Of a DNA stretch of 64,000 bases, positions 1 through 8,106 are shown in pieces. Both the position numbers and the translations under genes were made by a program. Source of the DNA: an uncultured Flavobacteriaceae bacterium (lineage in GTDB: Bacteria > Bacteroidota > Bacteroidia > Flavobacteriales > Flavobacteriaceae); the NCBI GenBank assembly GCA_947501845.1, contig CANMXP010000003.1, positions 248,001 through 312,000 on the forward strand. Direction: 5' to 3'. The notes under the pieces were generated by a model. That model ran no database searches and was not told where the DNA came from. It saw only the letters and a list, made by a program, of their open reading frames with translations. Position 1 is the stretch's first letter. Each line of letters opens with the position of its first letter.

Positions 1-1262
1 AGCAGTATAAAAATGACGAAGCGTTAGGAGATTATTTCCCTAATAATACCAATGCATCAGATGAAGGAGACGTTATTAGAAGACGTTGGTTGGATAATGA
101 TTTTTATGCGCTTGTATATTCTCTTAATTATACAAAAAATAATTTGAATTTATATTTAGGCGGTGGTTACAATACTTACAGGGGTGATCATTTTGGTGAG
201 GTTATTTGGGATTCATTCCCTTCTTCGATACCCATTAGAAGCAACTACTATTTTAGCTATGGTGATAAGGAAGATTTTAATACTTATGTAAAAGCAGAAT
301 ATAGTATTAATAGTAATTTGTTTGCCTTGTTAGATTTGCAATATAGAAGCGTAAATTATGAATCTGTTGGAACAAGTTCAGACCTATTAGATATTAATGT
401 AAAGGAATCGTATAATTTTTTCAATCCTAAATTTGGATTAACGTATACCATAGATAATTATAATAGTGTTTATGGTTCTTATGCCATTGCAAATAGAGAG
501 CCTAATAGGGATGATTTGACCAAAAACCCCGTACGTCCTAAATCGGAACAATTACATGATTTTGAGTTGGGTTATAAATTGAGGAAAGCGAACTATTACG
601 TGACAACCAATCTATATTATATGAATTATAAAGATCAGTTGATTTTAACAGGAGATTTAGATGATGTAGGCGGTCCTATTAGACAAAATGTAGCAAAGAG
701 CTATAGAGCAGGAATAGAATTGCAAGCAGGTTACAAAGTGTCTGATCAGTTTAGAGTGGATGCGAATGCGACGTTTAGTCAGAATAAAATAAAAGCGTTT
801 GATTATATCATTTATGATACGCAATACGACCCAAATACATTTGATAGTGTTTCTTACACTCCTGTAGTCACACAATTTGAAGACACAGATATTTCCTTTT
901 CACCTAATATTATTTTTGGAAGTACTTTAACCTATTCTCCAATAAAAAATGGAAGTATTGCATTATTGTCTAAATATGTTGGTAAGCAATATTTAGATAA
1001 TACCTCTAGTAATACTAAAAGCATTGATGCTTATTTTGTGAATAATTTGAATGTATCTTACAAAATTAAGCCAAAATGGATTAAAGAGATAGGACTTAAT
1101 TTATTGGTGAATAACTTATTTAATTCGGAGTATGTTTCTAATGGTTATACCTATAGCTACTTTTATAGACCCGTAGGTTCGTCTGATGCGCCAATAACCG
1201 AGAATTTTTATTACCCACAAGCAACGACTAACTTTTTGTTAGGAGCGACATTAAAATTCTAA
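1..1262 (+). CDS. TonB-dependent receptor, C-terminal part (5' end outside window)
   Basis: The reading frame is open from base 3 to the stop at 1260-1262, so the gene starts before the window. About 420 residues are visible. They consist of alternating aromatic and polar beta-strands and end in Leu-Lys-Phe, the terminal aromatic residue expected for an outer-membrane beta-barrel. The stretch beginning LNLLVNNLFNSEYVSNGYTY (near base 1099) is the typical last plug-facing strand region of TonB-dependent receptors. The family imports ligands such as siderophores, vitamins or glycans with energy from TonB/ExbBD. The substrate cannot be told because the plug and any carboxypeptidase-like N-terminal domain are missing. 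No SusD-like partner follows; the next gene is convergent. Confidence 0.88.
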   Translation, partial: QYKNDEALGDYFPNNTNASDEGDVIRRRWLDNDFYALVYSLNYTKNNLNLYLGGGYNTYRGDHFGEVIWDSFPSSIPIRSNYYFSYGDKEDFNTYVKAEYSINSNLFALLDLQYRSVNYESVGTSSDLLDINVKESYNFFNPKFGLTYTIDNYNSVYGSYAIANREPNRDDLTKNPVRPKSEQLHDFELGYKLRKANYYVTTNLYYMNYKDQLILTGDLDDVGGPIRQNVAKSYRAGIELQAGYKVSDQFRVDANATFSQNKIKAFDYIIYDTQYDPNTFDSVSYTPVVTQFEDTDISFSPNIIFGSTLTYSPIKNGSIALLSKYVGKQYLDNTSSNTKSIDAYFVNNLNVSYKIKPKWIKEIGLNLLVNNLFNSEYVSNGYTYSYFYRPVGSSDAPITENFYYPQATTNFLLGATLKF

Positions 1263-1301
1263 TAAAGGAAACCCTTTACAATTCCCTCTCCTTTGGAGGA
1301 G

Positions 1302-1730
1302 TTAATTAAATATTAAGAGGTTGTTTCCGTTTTTTTCCACTCTGTAATTTTTCAAACCACAGGGTAAGCTATTACTCCCTAATGGTTGCCCTGTAATTAA
1401 ACTATATTTGTTTTTATCTTCACAACCACAAGTGCCTTCTAGACCAGTAGGCGTAAGTGCAGAACAAGCACTAGGTACATGGTTTGGATCACTGGCATCC
1501 CATGCAAAAAAATCGGCACCTGTACTAGCAACAATAATGCCTGCATTTCCTGCATTTGGAATATATACAGAGTTTCCTGCAAAAGGTAATTGACTATATT
1601 GAGGCAGACTAAGATTTATATTTACGTTTACCCCTAAGTCTAATAAAAATCGACAATTTTCATTGTCTGCAGAATTTTTACTGCAAGACAATAAAGTAAT
1701 AAAAGCGATGTAGCAAAAAATAGATTTCAT
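1302..1730 (-). CDS. Small lipoprotein with degenerate Rieske-like fold
   Basis: A 142-residue protein if translation starts at the ATG at 1728-1730. That start puts a short Lys-containing signal peptide in front of a lipobox (LLSC, then SKNS). An upstream in-frame ATG (1770-1772) would add 14 residues that do not look like a signal peptide. The C-terminal half follows the order of a Rieske domain: a Cys-rich loop CGCEDKNKYSLITGQPLG, a second loop with PCGL, then a YRVEKNGNNLLI strand. The canonical CxH and CxxH ligands are not present: His is replaced (CGCE) and only one Cys is in the second loop. It may have lost the [2Fe-2S] cluster or bind metal differently. It is probably periplasmic or outer-membrane anchored. 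The gene is convergent with the upstream receptor. Confidence 0.6.
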   Translation of the reverse strand: MKSIFCYIAFITLLSCSKNSADNENCRFLLDLGVNVNINLSLPQYSQLPFAGNSVYIPNAGNAGIIVASTGADFFAWDASDPNHVPSACSALTPTGLEGTCGCEDKNKYSLITGQPLGSNSLPCGLKNYRVEKNGNNLLIFN

Positions 1731-1790
1731 AGTAATTTTAAAATTAAAAATGCAATTTACAACAAAAAGCAAATTGAGTTAAATATTTTG

Positions 1791-1798
1791 TATATTTG
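1791..1798 (+). promoter_or_regulatory. Candidate -7 box (TATATTTG) for greA
   Basis: This is an exact match to the Bacteroidota -7 consensus TAnnTTTG, 81 bases before the greA ATG. A TTG lies at 1774-1776, but the spacing of 14 is shorter than usual for the -33 element. It predicts transcription starting about base 1804, immediately before the leader hairpins. Confidence 0.45.
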
Positions 1799-1804
1799 TT
1801 ATAC

Positions 1805-1829
1805 AATCTCGTGTTAGCGGGATTTTTTT
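1805..1829 (+). terminator. Terminator-like hairpin in greA leader
   Basis: A 7-bp stem (AATCTCG pairing with CGGGATT, one G-U pair) with a 6-base loop runs straight into seven T residues. The nearest upstream rightward gene ends at 1262, and a leftward gene lies between. The hairpin therefore sits in the greA leader rather than behind a gene, and could act as an attenuator. Confidence 0.45.
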
Positions 1830-1852
1830 ATGCTGGACCCCGTGTTCAGCAT
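1830..1852. repeat. Palindromic repeat copy, ATGCTG...CAGCAT type
   Basis: An 8-bp inverted repeat (ATGCTGGA pairing with TTCAGCAT, one G-U) with a 7-base loop is followed by CTTTT. A closely similar palindrome is at 33050-33070 after glyS (ATGCTGAA / TTCAGCAT, also followed by CTC). The two look like copies of one dispersed element. Here it lies 26 bases before the greA start. Confidence 0.5.
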
Positions 1853-1878
1853 CTTTTATTAAATAAAACGATGAAGTT

Positions 1879-2352
1879 ATGAGTAAAGTATCGTACTATA
1901 CACCAGAAGGGTTAAAAAAATTAAGAGATGAGTTGCAGCAATTAAAAGATGTAGAGCGTGTAAAAGCTTCTAGAGCTATTGCTGAGGCTAGAGATAAAGG
2001 AGATTTAAGTGAAAATGCTGAATATGATGCTGCTAAAGAAGCACAAGGTATGTTGGAAATGCGTATTTCTAAATTAGAAGATGCTTTGGCAGGAGCACGT
2101 GTTATTGATGAATCACAATTAGATAACTCTAAGATATTGGTATTATCTAAAGTTAAAATAAAGAACCAGACTAATGGTATGGAAATGAATTATACTTTGG
2201 TCGCCGATGGAGAAGCAGATTTGGCTTCAGGTAAAATTTCGGTAAACTCTCCTATAGGGAAAGGGTTGCTTGGGAAATCAGTAGGCGATGTTGCAGAAAT
2301 TCAAGTGCCTAACGGTGTTATGAAATTTGATATTATAGAAATTTCCAGATAA
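1879..2352 (+). CDS. greA: Transcription elongation factor GreA
   Basis: At 157 residues this is the normal length for GreA. The N-terminal two thirds of the first 75 residues form the long antiparallel coiled coil. It carries the conserved tip segment GDLSENAEYDAAK (about residues 41-53), whose acidic residues reach into the RNA polymerase secondary channel. The C-terminal part is the FKBP-like domain (residues about 85-157, with SPIGKGLLGKSVGD). GreA stimulates RNA cleavage by backtracked polymerase. It is a single gene with its own promoter-like box and two leader hairpins. The next gene (HIT) follows after 85 bases on the same strand and may be cotranscribed. Confidence 0.97.
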   Translation: MSKVSYYTPEGLKKLRDELQQLKDVERVKASRAIAEARDKGDLSENAEYDAAKEAQGMLEMRISKLEDALAGARVIDESQLDNSKILVLSKVKIKNQTNGMEMNYTLVADGEADLASGKISVNSPIGKGLLGKSVGDVAEIQVPNGVMKFDIIEISR

Positions 2353-2437
2353 TTATATTATTCCTTTGTGCCACGTTAAACATAGCTCAAGCATGGCAGT
2401 AGATTGGGATATCTCATAAAAATACTTTCAAAATAAT

Positions 2438-2827
2438 ATGGCTTCAATTTTTACAAAAATAGTTAACGGTGAAATTCCTTGTTATAAAGTTGCAGAAACC
2501 GAAGACTTTTTGGCATTTTTGGATATAAACCCTAATAGTAAGGGGCATACGCTTTGTATTCCTAAACAAGAGGTTGATAAAATATTTGATTTAGATGAAG
2601 CTACTTATAATGGTCTAATGCATTTTTCAAGACATGTTGCTTTAGCATTAGAAAAAACAATTTCTTGCGAGCGAGTAGGTATGTCTGTTATAGGTTTAGA
2701 AGTGCCGCATGCACACGTGCATTTAATTCCATTGCATACTATGGAAGATGCGCGTTTTATTCAAAAAGTACAACTTTCAACAGAGGAGTTTCAGAATTTA
2801 GCAGAAGCGATAAAGGGCCAATTATAA
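2438..2827 (+). CDS. HIT family nucleotide hydrolase/transferase
   Basis: A 129-residue histidine-triad protein. The N-terminal segment SIFTKIVNGEIPCYKV is typical of bacterial HinT-like members. The active-site triad HAHVHLIP is at residues 91-98, with the central His acting as nucleophile on nucleoside phosphoramidates or AMP-lysine in characterised relatives. It lacks the C-terminal tail often seen in E. coli HinT. It lies downstream of greA, a common order in flavobacteria. Its stop codon is fused with that of the convergent gene in the hexamer TTATAA (2822-2827). Confidence 0.93.
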   Translation: MASIFTKIVNGEIPCYKVAETEDFLAFLDINPNSKGHTLCIPKQEVDKIFDLDEATYNGLMHFSRHVALALEKTISCERVGMSVIGLEVPHAHVHLIPLHTMEDARFIQKVQLSTEEFQNLAEAIKGQL

Positions 2828-3172
2828 ATTAGGGTATATGGCCAGAAATATTAAAGAAAGGGCTACGATAGCAGCTAAAATAATAGCAAGCCATGATGTT
2901 TTTTTTAAATAAGTCAAGGGCTTTTTAGGAACGAATGCTTTTTTCTGATATTCAAAAACACGTTCAATATCATCAGTCCATTTTACTGGATAAATAACAG
3001 TATTACATATTTTGCAATCGATTTCATGGCTAATTTGAGAAGTAATTGATTTGTAAAACCTAGTGTCAATTATTTTTTGCTTAAAAGTTAAGCGCAAACC
3101 TTCATTGCTGTAACACTCAGGACAGTTGTTTTTTAATACAACTTCTTTTATGGTAACTAGTTTTTCAGACAT
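2822..3172 (-). CDS. Zinc-ribbon membrane protein, function unknown
   Basis: I do not recognise a named family. It is 116 residues from the ATG at 3170-3172, which overlaps the stop of the upstream kinase gene by 8 bases. A longer start at 3184 is possible but less usual. CPEC near residue 16 and CKIC near residue 53 form a probable four-Cys zinc ribbon. One hydrophobic helix (about residues 92-112) near the C-terminus should anchor it in the inner membrane with the ribbon in the cytoplasm. It is translationally coupled to the sensor kinase, so it may act with it; that is inference. Confidence 0.7.
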   Translation of the reverse strand: MSEKLVTIKEVVLKNNCPECYSNEGLRLTFKQKIIDTRFYKSITSQISHEIDCKICNTVIYPVKWTDDIERVFEYQKKAFVPKKPLTYLKKTSWLAIILAAIVALSLIFLAIYPNL

Positions 3173-4328
3173 AATTAGTGGCACGTTTTAAGCTAATTTG
3201 TATAGTAGTTCCTTTTTCTTTTTGAGATTGTAAAACCCTTATTTTACCGTCGTGAAAATCTTCAATAATACGTCTTGTAAGCGATAGTCCTAATCCCCAA
3301 CCACGTTTTTTTGTAGTATATCCTGGGGCAAAAATTTTATTAAAATCTTTTTTGGAGATTCCTTTTCCTGTATCAGTGATGCTAACTTTTACATTATTTT
3401 CTAATTGAGAAATTTCAACTATAAGCTTGCCTCTGCCTTTCATAGCATCGATAGCATTTTTTACCAGATTTTCAATACACCAACTGTATAATTGCTTATT
3501 GAGATTAACAGGAATATCACCTTTAGGGGTTATAATTTCAAAATCTATAAGGTTTGAAGATCGTGTTTTTAAATAATCGTAAGAATCAATGGTTTCTTTA
3601 ATAATATCAGTCTCTTCCAGAGTTGGTAAAGATCCAATTTTACTAAAGCGTTCGGTTATAGTTTTTAGACGGTCTACATCTTTTTCAATTTCGGCAATAT
3701 AATCTGGATTTACATGGTCACTTTTTAAAATTTCTGTCCAACCAATTAAAGAGGATAAAGGTGTGCCTATTTGATGAGCCGTTTCTTTTGCCATACCAGA
3801 CCATAATTTATTTTGTGTAGCATTTTTGTTACTGCTATAAAAAAAGAAAATAACGGCACCGAATAAAAAAACAATGAGCAATAGTGCTAATGGGTAATAT
3901 TTTAATTTGTTTAATAAGGGAGAATTTCCGTAGTAAATAGTACCAGCGATACTATTTCCTATTTTTATAGGTATTGGTCTGTTCTCTTTTTGAAATTTTA
4001 ATATAAGCTTTTTAACATATAAAGAATTGGTGATTTTGGTATCATCTATATTATTATAATTACCAAGACTGCCATCTTCATTAATAACAAGCATTGGAGT
4101 CGTTTTATTGCTATTTAAAACTTGTAGTGTAAGTTCACCTATATTGGCATCAATATCCGAATTGATCAATTCGTTTTGAGCTAAGGACCAATTTTCCATT
4201 TTTATACGCTCTTCTTCTTTAAAATGCTGAAAAAACTCATAGGTTTTCCACAAAATAAGAGAGACAATAATGAAAGATGCAATTATAATAATCCAACGAA
4301 AAGCATTGCCATGTTTTGTAAAAATCAT
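3165..4328 (-). CDS. Sensor histidine kinase (orphan)
   Basis: A 387-residue membrane kinase. TM1 is about residues 12-29 and TM2 about 145-164, framing a small periplasmic sensor domain. The H-box is AHQIGTPLSSLIGW with phospho-acceptor His185. The N-box NLVKNAIDAM (287-296), G1 DTGKGI (319-324) and G2 GWGLGLSL (343-350) are intact, so the kinase should be active. The HQIGTPLSS form of the H-box is frequent in Bacteroidota kinases. No response regulator is adjacent; the only close partner is the overlapping zinc-ribbon protein. The stimulus is unknown. Confidence 0.92.
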   Translation of the reverse strand: MIFTKHGNAFRWIIIIASFIIVSLILWKTYEFFQHFKEEERIKMENWSLAQNELINSDIDANIGELTLQVLNSNKTTPMLVINEDGSLGNYNNIDDTKITNSLYVKKLILKFQKENRPIPIKIGNSIAGTIYYGNSPLLNKLKYYPLALLLIVFLFGAVIFFFYSSNKNATQNKLWSGMAKETAHQIGTPLSSLIGWTEILKSDHVNPDYIAEIEKDVDRLKTITERFSKIGSLPTLEETDIIKETIDSYDYLKTRSSNLIDFEIITPKGDIPVNLNKQLYSWCIENLVKNAIDAMKGRGKLIVEISQLENNVKVSITDTGKGISKKDFNKIFAPGYTTKKRGWGLGLSLTRRIIEDFHDGKIRVLQSQKEKGTTIQISLKRATNYV

Positions 4329-4424
4329 TAATTAATTTAATTAAACTTGTAATATAATGCAAATCTGTTAATATTATTGTTTAAGATGTTAGTAAATTGG
4401 TTTTTAGTTGAACAACATAATAGT

Positions 4425-4432
4425 TACATTTG
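4425..4432 (+). promoter_or_regulatory. Candidate -7 box (TACATTTG) for flavin reductase gene
   Basis: An exact TAnnTTTG match 17 bases before the ATG at 4449. The leader would be only about 10 bases long. Confidence 0.4.
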
Positions 4433-4448
4433 TTAAAACTAAAAAATA

Positions 4449-5318
4449 ATGACATCGTTTGAGCCAAAAAGCTTATCTACCAGCAAATTGCATGGTTATT
4501 TGTTAAGTGCAGTTGCACCAAGACCGATTGCTTTTGCCAGTACTGTGGATGCTGATGGGAATCCGAATTTGTCGCCATTTAGCTTTTTTAATGTGTTTAG
4601 TGCGAATCCGCCTATCATGATATTTTCACCTGCAAGGCGTGTTAGAGATAATACGACAAAGCACACATTACAAAATGTTGAAGCAACAAAAGAAGTGGTT
4701 ATTAATGTGGTGAATTATGATATGGTTCATCAAATGTCGTTAAGTAGTACAGAATATCCTGAAGGGGTGAATGAGTTTGACAAATCGGGGCTAACCATGT
4801 TGGAATCTGATATAGTCAAGCCATTTCGTGTAGCAGAAGCCCCTGTACAGTTTGAATGCAAGGTGAATGATGTTGTTAAATTAGGAACTGAAGGAGGAGC
4901 AGGAAATTTAATCGTTTGTGAGGTTGTTAAGCTTCATATAGATAATGATGTACTTGATGAGAATGGTATTATAAACCAACAAAAGTTAGATTTGGTTGCA
5001 AGAGCAGGTGGTAGTTATTATACACGTGCCAAAAAAGGTTTTTTTGAAATACCAAAACCATTGTCAACATTAGGAATAGGTGTTGATAATTTTCCTGAAC
5101 ATGTTAAGAATAGCATGGTCTTAACAGGAAACGATTTAGGGATGTTGGCTAATATAGAGACGTTACCTACAGAAGAAAGTGTGAAGCTTTTTGTTGAAGA
5201 TTTAGGAGCGAGATATTCTAATATAAAAACGGCTACGCATAGGCAAAAACATAAATTAGCACGTAATTACCTAAGTTTTGGTGATATTGAAAGTGCTTGG
5301 AAAATATTGTTAAGTTAA
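4449..5318 (+). CDS. Flavin reductase-like (FMN-binding split barrel) protein
   Basis: A 289-residue protein. Its first about 190 residues match the flavin-reductase-like FMN-binding split barrel: the APRPIAFASTVDADGNPNLS strand-turn (about residues 23-42), SPFSFFNVFSANPP, then VVINVVNYD. The family contains NAD(P)H:flavin oxidoreductases and FMN-binding proteins of unclear substrate. The C-terminal about 90 residues (after the FFEIPKPLSTLGIGVDN segment) are a helical extension common in Bacteroidota members. A cytoplasmic role in redox or xenobiotic metabolism is likely, but the substrate cannot be inferred. It is followed by the DUF3127 gene after 27 bases, probably in one transcript. Confidence 0.88.
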   Translation: MTSFEPKSLSTSKLHGYLLSAVAPRPIAFASTVDADGNPNLSPFSFFNVFSANPPIMIFSPARRVRDNTTKHTLQNVEATKEVVINVVNYDMVHQMSLSSTEYPEGVNEFDKSGLTMLESDIVKPFRVAEAPVQFECKVNDVVKLGTEGGAGNLIVCEVVKLHIDNDVLDENGIINQQKLDLVARAGGSYYTRAKKGFFEIPKPLSTLGIGVDNFPEHVKNSMVLTGNDLGMLANIETLPTEESVKLFVEDLGARYSNIKTATHRQKHKLARNYLSFGDIESAWKILLS

Positions 5319-5345
5319 ATAAATAATAGATATAAATAATAATTA

Positions 5346-5723
5346 ATGGAAGTTCAAGGTAGAATAAAAATGGTTGGAGAAACTCAAACTTTTGGGAGTA
5401 ATGGGTTTAGAAAAAGAGAGATCGTAGTAACAACAGAAGAGCAGTACCCACAGCACATCATGGTGGAGTTTGTTCAAGACAAAACAGATTTGTTAAATAG
5501 TTACCAGGTAGGACAACAGGTTAAAATTAATATTAACTTAAGAGGTAGAGAATGGGTGAACCCACAAGGAGAGACTAAATATTTTAACTCTATTCAAGGT
5601 TGGAGAATTGAAGCAGTACAATCTGAAGCTTCAGGTGAAAACTTACCGCCTGTACCACCAGCTGATGCTTTCGAACCTGCAGGAGATTTAAAAGAAGATG
5701 ATCATGATGATCTTCCTTTTTAA
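5346..5723 (+). CDS. DUF3127 OB-fold protein with SSB-like acidic tail
   Basis: A 125-residue protein of the DUF3127 family of Bacteroidota. The N-terminal 95 residues are beta-rich (MEVQGRIKMVGETQTFGSNG and VEFVQDKTDLLNSYQVGQQV), compatible with an OB-fold. A proline-rich linker follows. The protein ends in acidic residues plus a hydrophobic tip, DDHDDLPF. This closely resembles the SSB C-terminal peptide (DDDIPF type) that recruits replication and repair proteins. The tail suggests single-strand DNA binding or docking on SSB partners, which is inference; no biochemical role is known to me. It is followed by a good terminator. Confidence 0.82.
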   Translation: MEVQGRIKMVGETQTFGSNGFRKREIVVTTEEQYPQHIMVEFVQDKTDLLNSYQVGQQVKININLRGREWVNPQGETKYFNSIQGWRIEAVQSEASGENLPPVPPADAFEPAGDLKEDDHDDLPF

Positions 5724-5769
5724 TTAAAAGGTTTGTTATTCCCTCGGGGGATGAGAATTTTATAAAAAC

Positions 5770-5808
5770 AACCTCAATGTTTATATTAACGTTGAGGTTC
5801 TTTATTTT
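5770..5808 (+). terminator. Intrinsic terminator after DUF3127 gene
   Basis: A 12-bp stem (AACCTCAATGTT pairing with AACGTTGAGGTT, one G-U) with a 6-base loop is followed by CTTTATTTT. It ends the flavin reductase - DUF3127 transcript just before aat. Confidence 0.75.
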
Positions 5809-5820
5809 ATATAAACTTTA

Positions 5821-6447
5821 ATGCAATACTTAACAGAAAATATATGGTTCCCAGATGTAAGTGAAGCTACTAAAGATGGCTTATTGGCTATAGGAGGTGA
5901 TTTGTCTATAGAACGATTGTTGCTTGCATACAAAAAAGGTGTTTTTCCATGGTTTGAAGTTGAAGAACCTATTTTGTGGTGGTCTCCAGATCCTCGTTTT
6001 GTGCTGTTTCCAGATAAGTTAAAAGTATCTAAAAGTATGAGGCAGATATTGAGAAATAAGAATTATATAGTTACTGTTAATAAGGCTTTTAAAGAAGTGA
6101 TTACTGCATGCTCTGAAATAAAACGTCATGACCAGACCAGCACCTGGATTACCAATAATATGATTGATGCTTACCTGGAGCTTCATGAGTTAGGTTATGC
6201 AAAATCTGTTGAGGTTTGGAAAAATGATGCGCTTGTTGGCGGACTTTATGGTGTCGATTTAGGTAACGATGTATTTTGTGGAGAAAGTATGTTTACCAAA
6301 GAAAGTAATGCCAGTAAAGTCGGTCTTATAACATTTATTCAAAATACCAATTATAAACTTATAGATTGTCAAGTATACACGAGTCATTTGGAAAGTTTGG
6401 GGGCTGAGGAGATTTCCAGAGGTGCTTTTTTAAGATATTTAGAGTAG
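5821..6447 (+). CDS. aat: Leucyl/phenylalanyl-tRNA--protein transferase
   Basis: 208 residues, the usual size. It transfers Leu or Phe from aminoacyl-tRNA to N-terminal Lys or Arg of proteins, making primary N-degrons for ClpS/ClpAP in the cytoplasm. Diagnostic segments are the WFPDVSEAT start, GLLAIGGDLS (20-29), YKKGVFPWF (37-45), WWSPDPRFVLFP (53-64) and the catalytic-core FCGESMF (152-158) followed by SNASK. All are intact. It starts 13 bases after a terminator and stands alone, so its promoter must overlap that terminator. Confidence 0.97.
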   Translation: MQYLTENIWFPDVSEATKDGLLAIGGDLSIERLLLAYKKGVFPWFEVEEPILWWSPDPRFVLFPDKLKVSKSMRQILRNKNYIVTVNKAFKEVITACSEIKRHDQTSTWITNNMIDAYLELHELGYAKSVEVWKNDALVGGLYGVDLGNDVFCGESMFTKESNASKVGLITFIQNTNYKLIDCQVYTSHLESLGAEEISRGAFLRYLE

Positions 6448-6579
6448 CTCAATATGGTAATATTTACGACTAACAATGTTTGAATTTTTACCCCCTTCAA
6501 ATAGCCTCTGTACGGTTTTCAGATTAAAATTGTAACCTGAATCAAATTCTTACCGTCCCATAAGGGAAATAATTATAAC

Positions 6580-8085
6580 ATGAAATCAATACAGGTATTT
6601 AAAATTGGGGTATTAGTTGCCACAATTATTTTAACATTAACCTCTTGTCAACTTAGCTCTAATAAAGCAGACAAAAATCAAAAAGAGTTTAAAAAAAAGA
6701 ATCCACACTTTTCTTCTCAGTTTGAAAACCAAATAAAGAATATATACAAAGAGAAATCACTTTATGGCGATTTTATTTTTGCAGTAGTTGATGAAAACGG
6801 ATTGATATATTCATTTGCTTTGAATAGAAATATTCTTGAAGGGAAAAAATCTACACTTGATAGTGATTCTCCAATTTATATAGCATCTCACACGAAATCA
6901 ATTACAGGTACATTGCTTAAAATTTTAGAAGAAAAAGGGACACTTAACTTAAATAATTCTTTAGCCAATTATCTTCCAGAATTAAATTATAATGATAGTA
7001 TAGATACTAAAGCTATAAACCTCAAATCCTTACTAAATCATACACATGGAACAATTAGTATGCCTTTTATATGGAAAACAGCTTTTTTAGGATATAGCGG
7101 TGAGAATTCCGAATTAATTAATGACCTAAACAATAACTTTAAGTATGATCCATCTCGTAAGTTTAGGTATTCTAATGCAGGTCCAATAATTGCAAGTATG
7201 GTAGTTGATAAGGTGACTGGTAATACTTGGAAAGACGAAATGGAAAAACATATCTTCGAGCCCTTAAAAATGAATAACACAAACGGGTATGTCACGAATT
7301 TTGATTTTAATACAATTCGCCCATCCATAACAGCATCAAAAGAGAGAGGGGTTATTGAAACTGGGTTCTACAAGAAGGATGTCACCATGCATGCCTCTGG
7401 AGGTATCATTTCAACTGTAAACGACCTTTCTAAATGGTTACATGCCAATATTAAACAAGATACACTATTGTTGACAAAAAATTCTTGGGCTGATCTACAT
7501 ACTTCCACTACAGAACAAGATCGAGAATATTTCACATATAAAAGATTTGGTTATAGCTTGGGTTGGGATATTGCCAAATATCAAAATAATACCATTTTAA
7601 CAAGATTTGGTGGATTGGCAGGAATTAGTTTTCATATTTCGTTCTCGCCTGATAAGAATATTGGTATTATTGCTTTTTCCACTGATAACCGCGCAAGCAC
7701 TTTGCCTCATTTAATGGCAAATTATGCCTATAATCAACTAGACTTATTACCTGCCGATAGTATTTTTGAAGTAGAAAAGAAAAGATTCAATGAAGTTTTC
7801 GAGAAAAAAAATGAGAAATCATATTCTAACGAATCTGATCTTTTAGAAAACAACCCTAATAATAATATATTAGGTGTGTACCAAAACAAATTGGGCTGGC
7901 CTAAAATATCCATTACCAAAAAAGACAACTATTATATATTTAGTTGGGGTGTATTGAATGGAAAAATATATAAAACTAAAAATGATCATTTAGTAACTCG
8001 TTTGGGTGTTTTAAATAGAAATTTTAAAATAAAAAACGACACACTTATAACAGGTTCATTAATTTATACAAAAACTGAAAAATAA
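6580..8085 (+). CDS. Serine hydrolase, beta-lactamase/PBP (class C) family lipoprotein
   Basis: 501 residues. The signal peptide ends in the lipobox LTSC (Cys23), so it is a predicted lipoprotein. The beta-lactamase class C / esterase fold is shown by the Ser-x-x-Lys motif SHTK (Ser103, Lys106), the Tyr-Ser-Asn motif at 197-199, and a GG-rich strand (FGGLAGISF, about residue 344) in the position of the KTG box. It has a C-terminal extension of about 90 residues with short beta-repeats. Members include peptidases, esterases and D-aminopeptidases; real beta-lactamase activity is unlikely to be inferred from this. It stands alone between aat and convergent tag. Confidence 0.9.
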   Translation: MKSIQVFKIGVLVATIILTLTSCQLSSNKADKNQKEFKKKNPHFSSQFENQIKNIYKEKSLYGDFIFAVVDENGLIYSFALNRNILEGKKSTLDSDSPIYIASHTKSITGTLLKILEEKGTLNLNNSLANYLPELNYNDSIDTKAINLKSLLNHTHGTISMPFIWKTAFLGYSGENSELINDLNNNFKYDPSRKFRYSNAGPIIASMVVDKVTGNTWKDEMEKHIFEPLKMNNTNGYVTNFDFNTIRPSITASKERGVIETGFYKKDVTMHASGGIISTVNDLSKWLHANIKQDTLLLTKNSWADLHTSTTEQDREYFTYKRFGYSLGWDIAKYQNNTILTRFGGLAGISFHISFSPDKNIGIIAFSTDNRASTLPHLMANYAYNQLDLLPADSIFEVEKKRFNEVFEKKNEKSYSNESDLLENNPNNNILGVYQNKLGWPKISITKKDNYYIFSWGVLNGKIYKTKNDHLVTRLGVLNRNFKIKNDTLITGSLIYTKTEK

Positions 8086-8106
8086 ACGAAGATGGGTTAG
8101 AACAAA

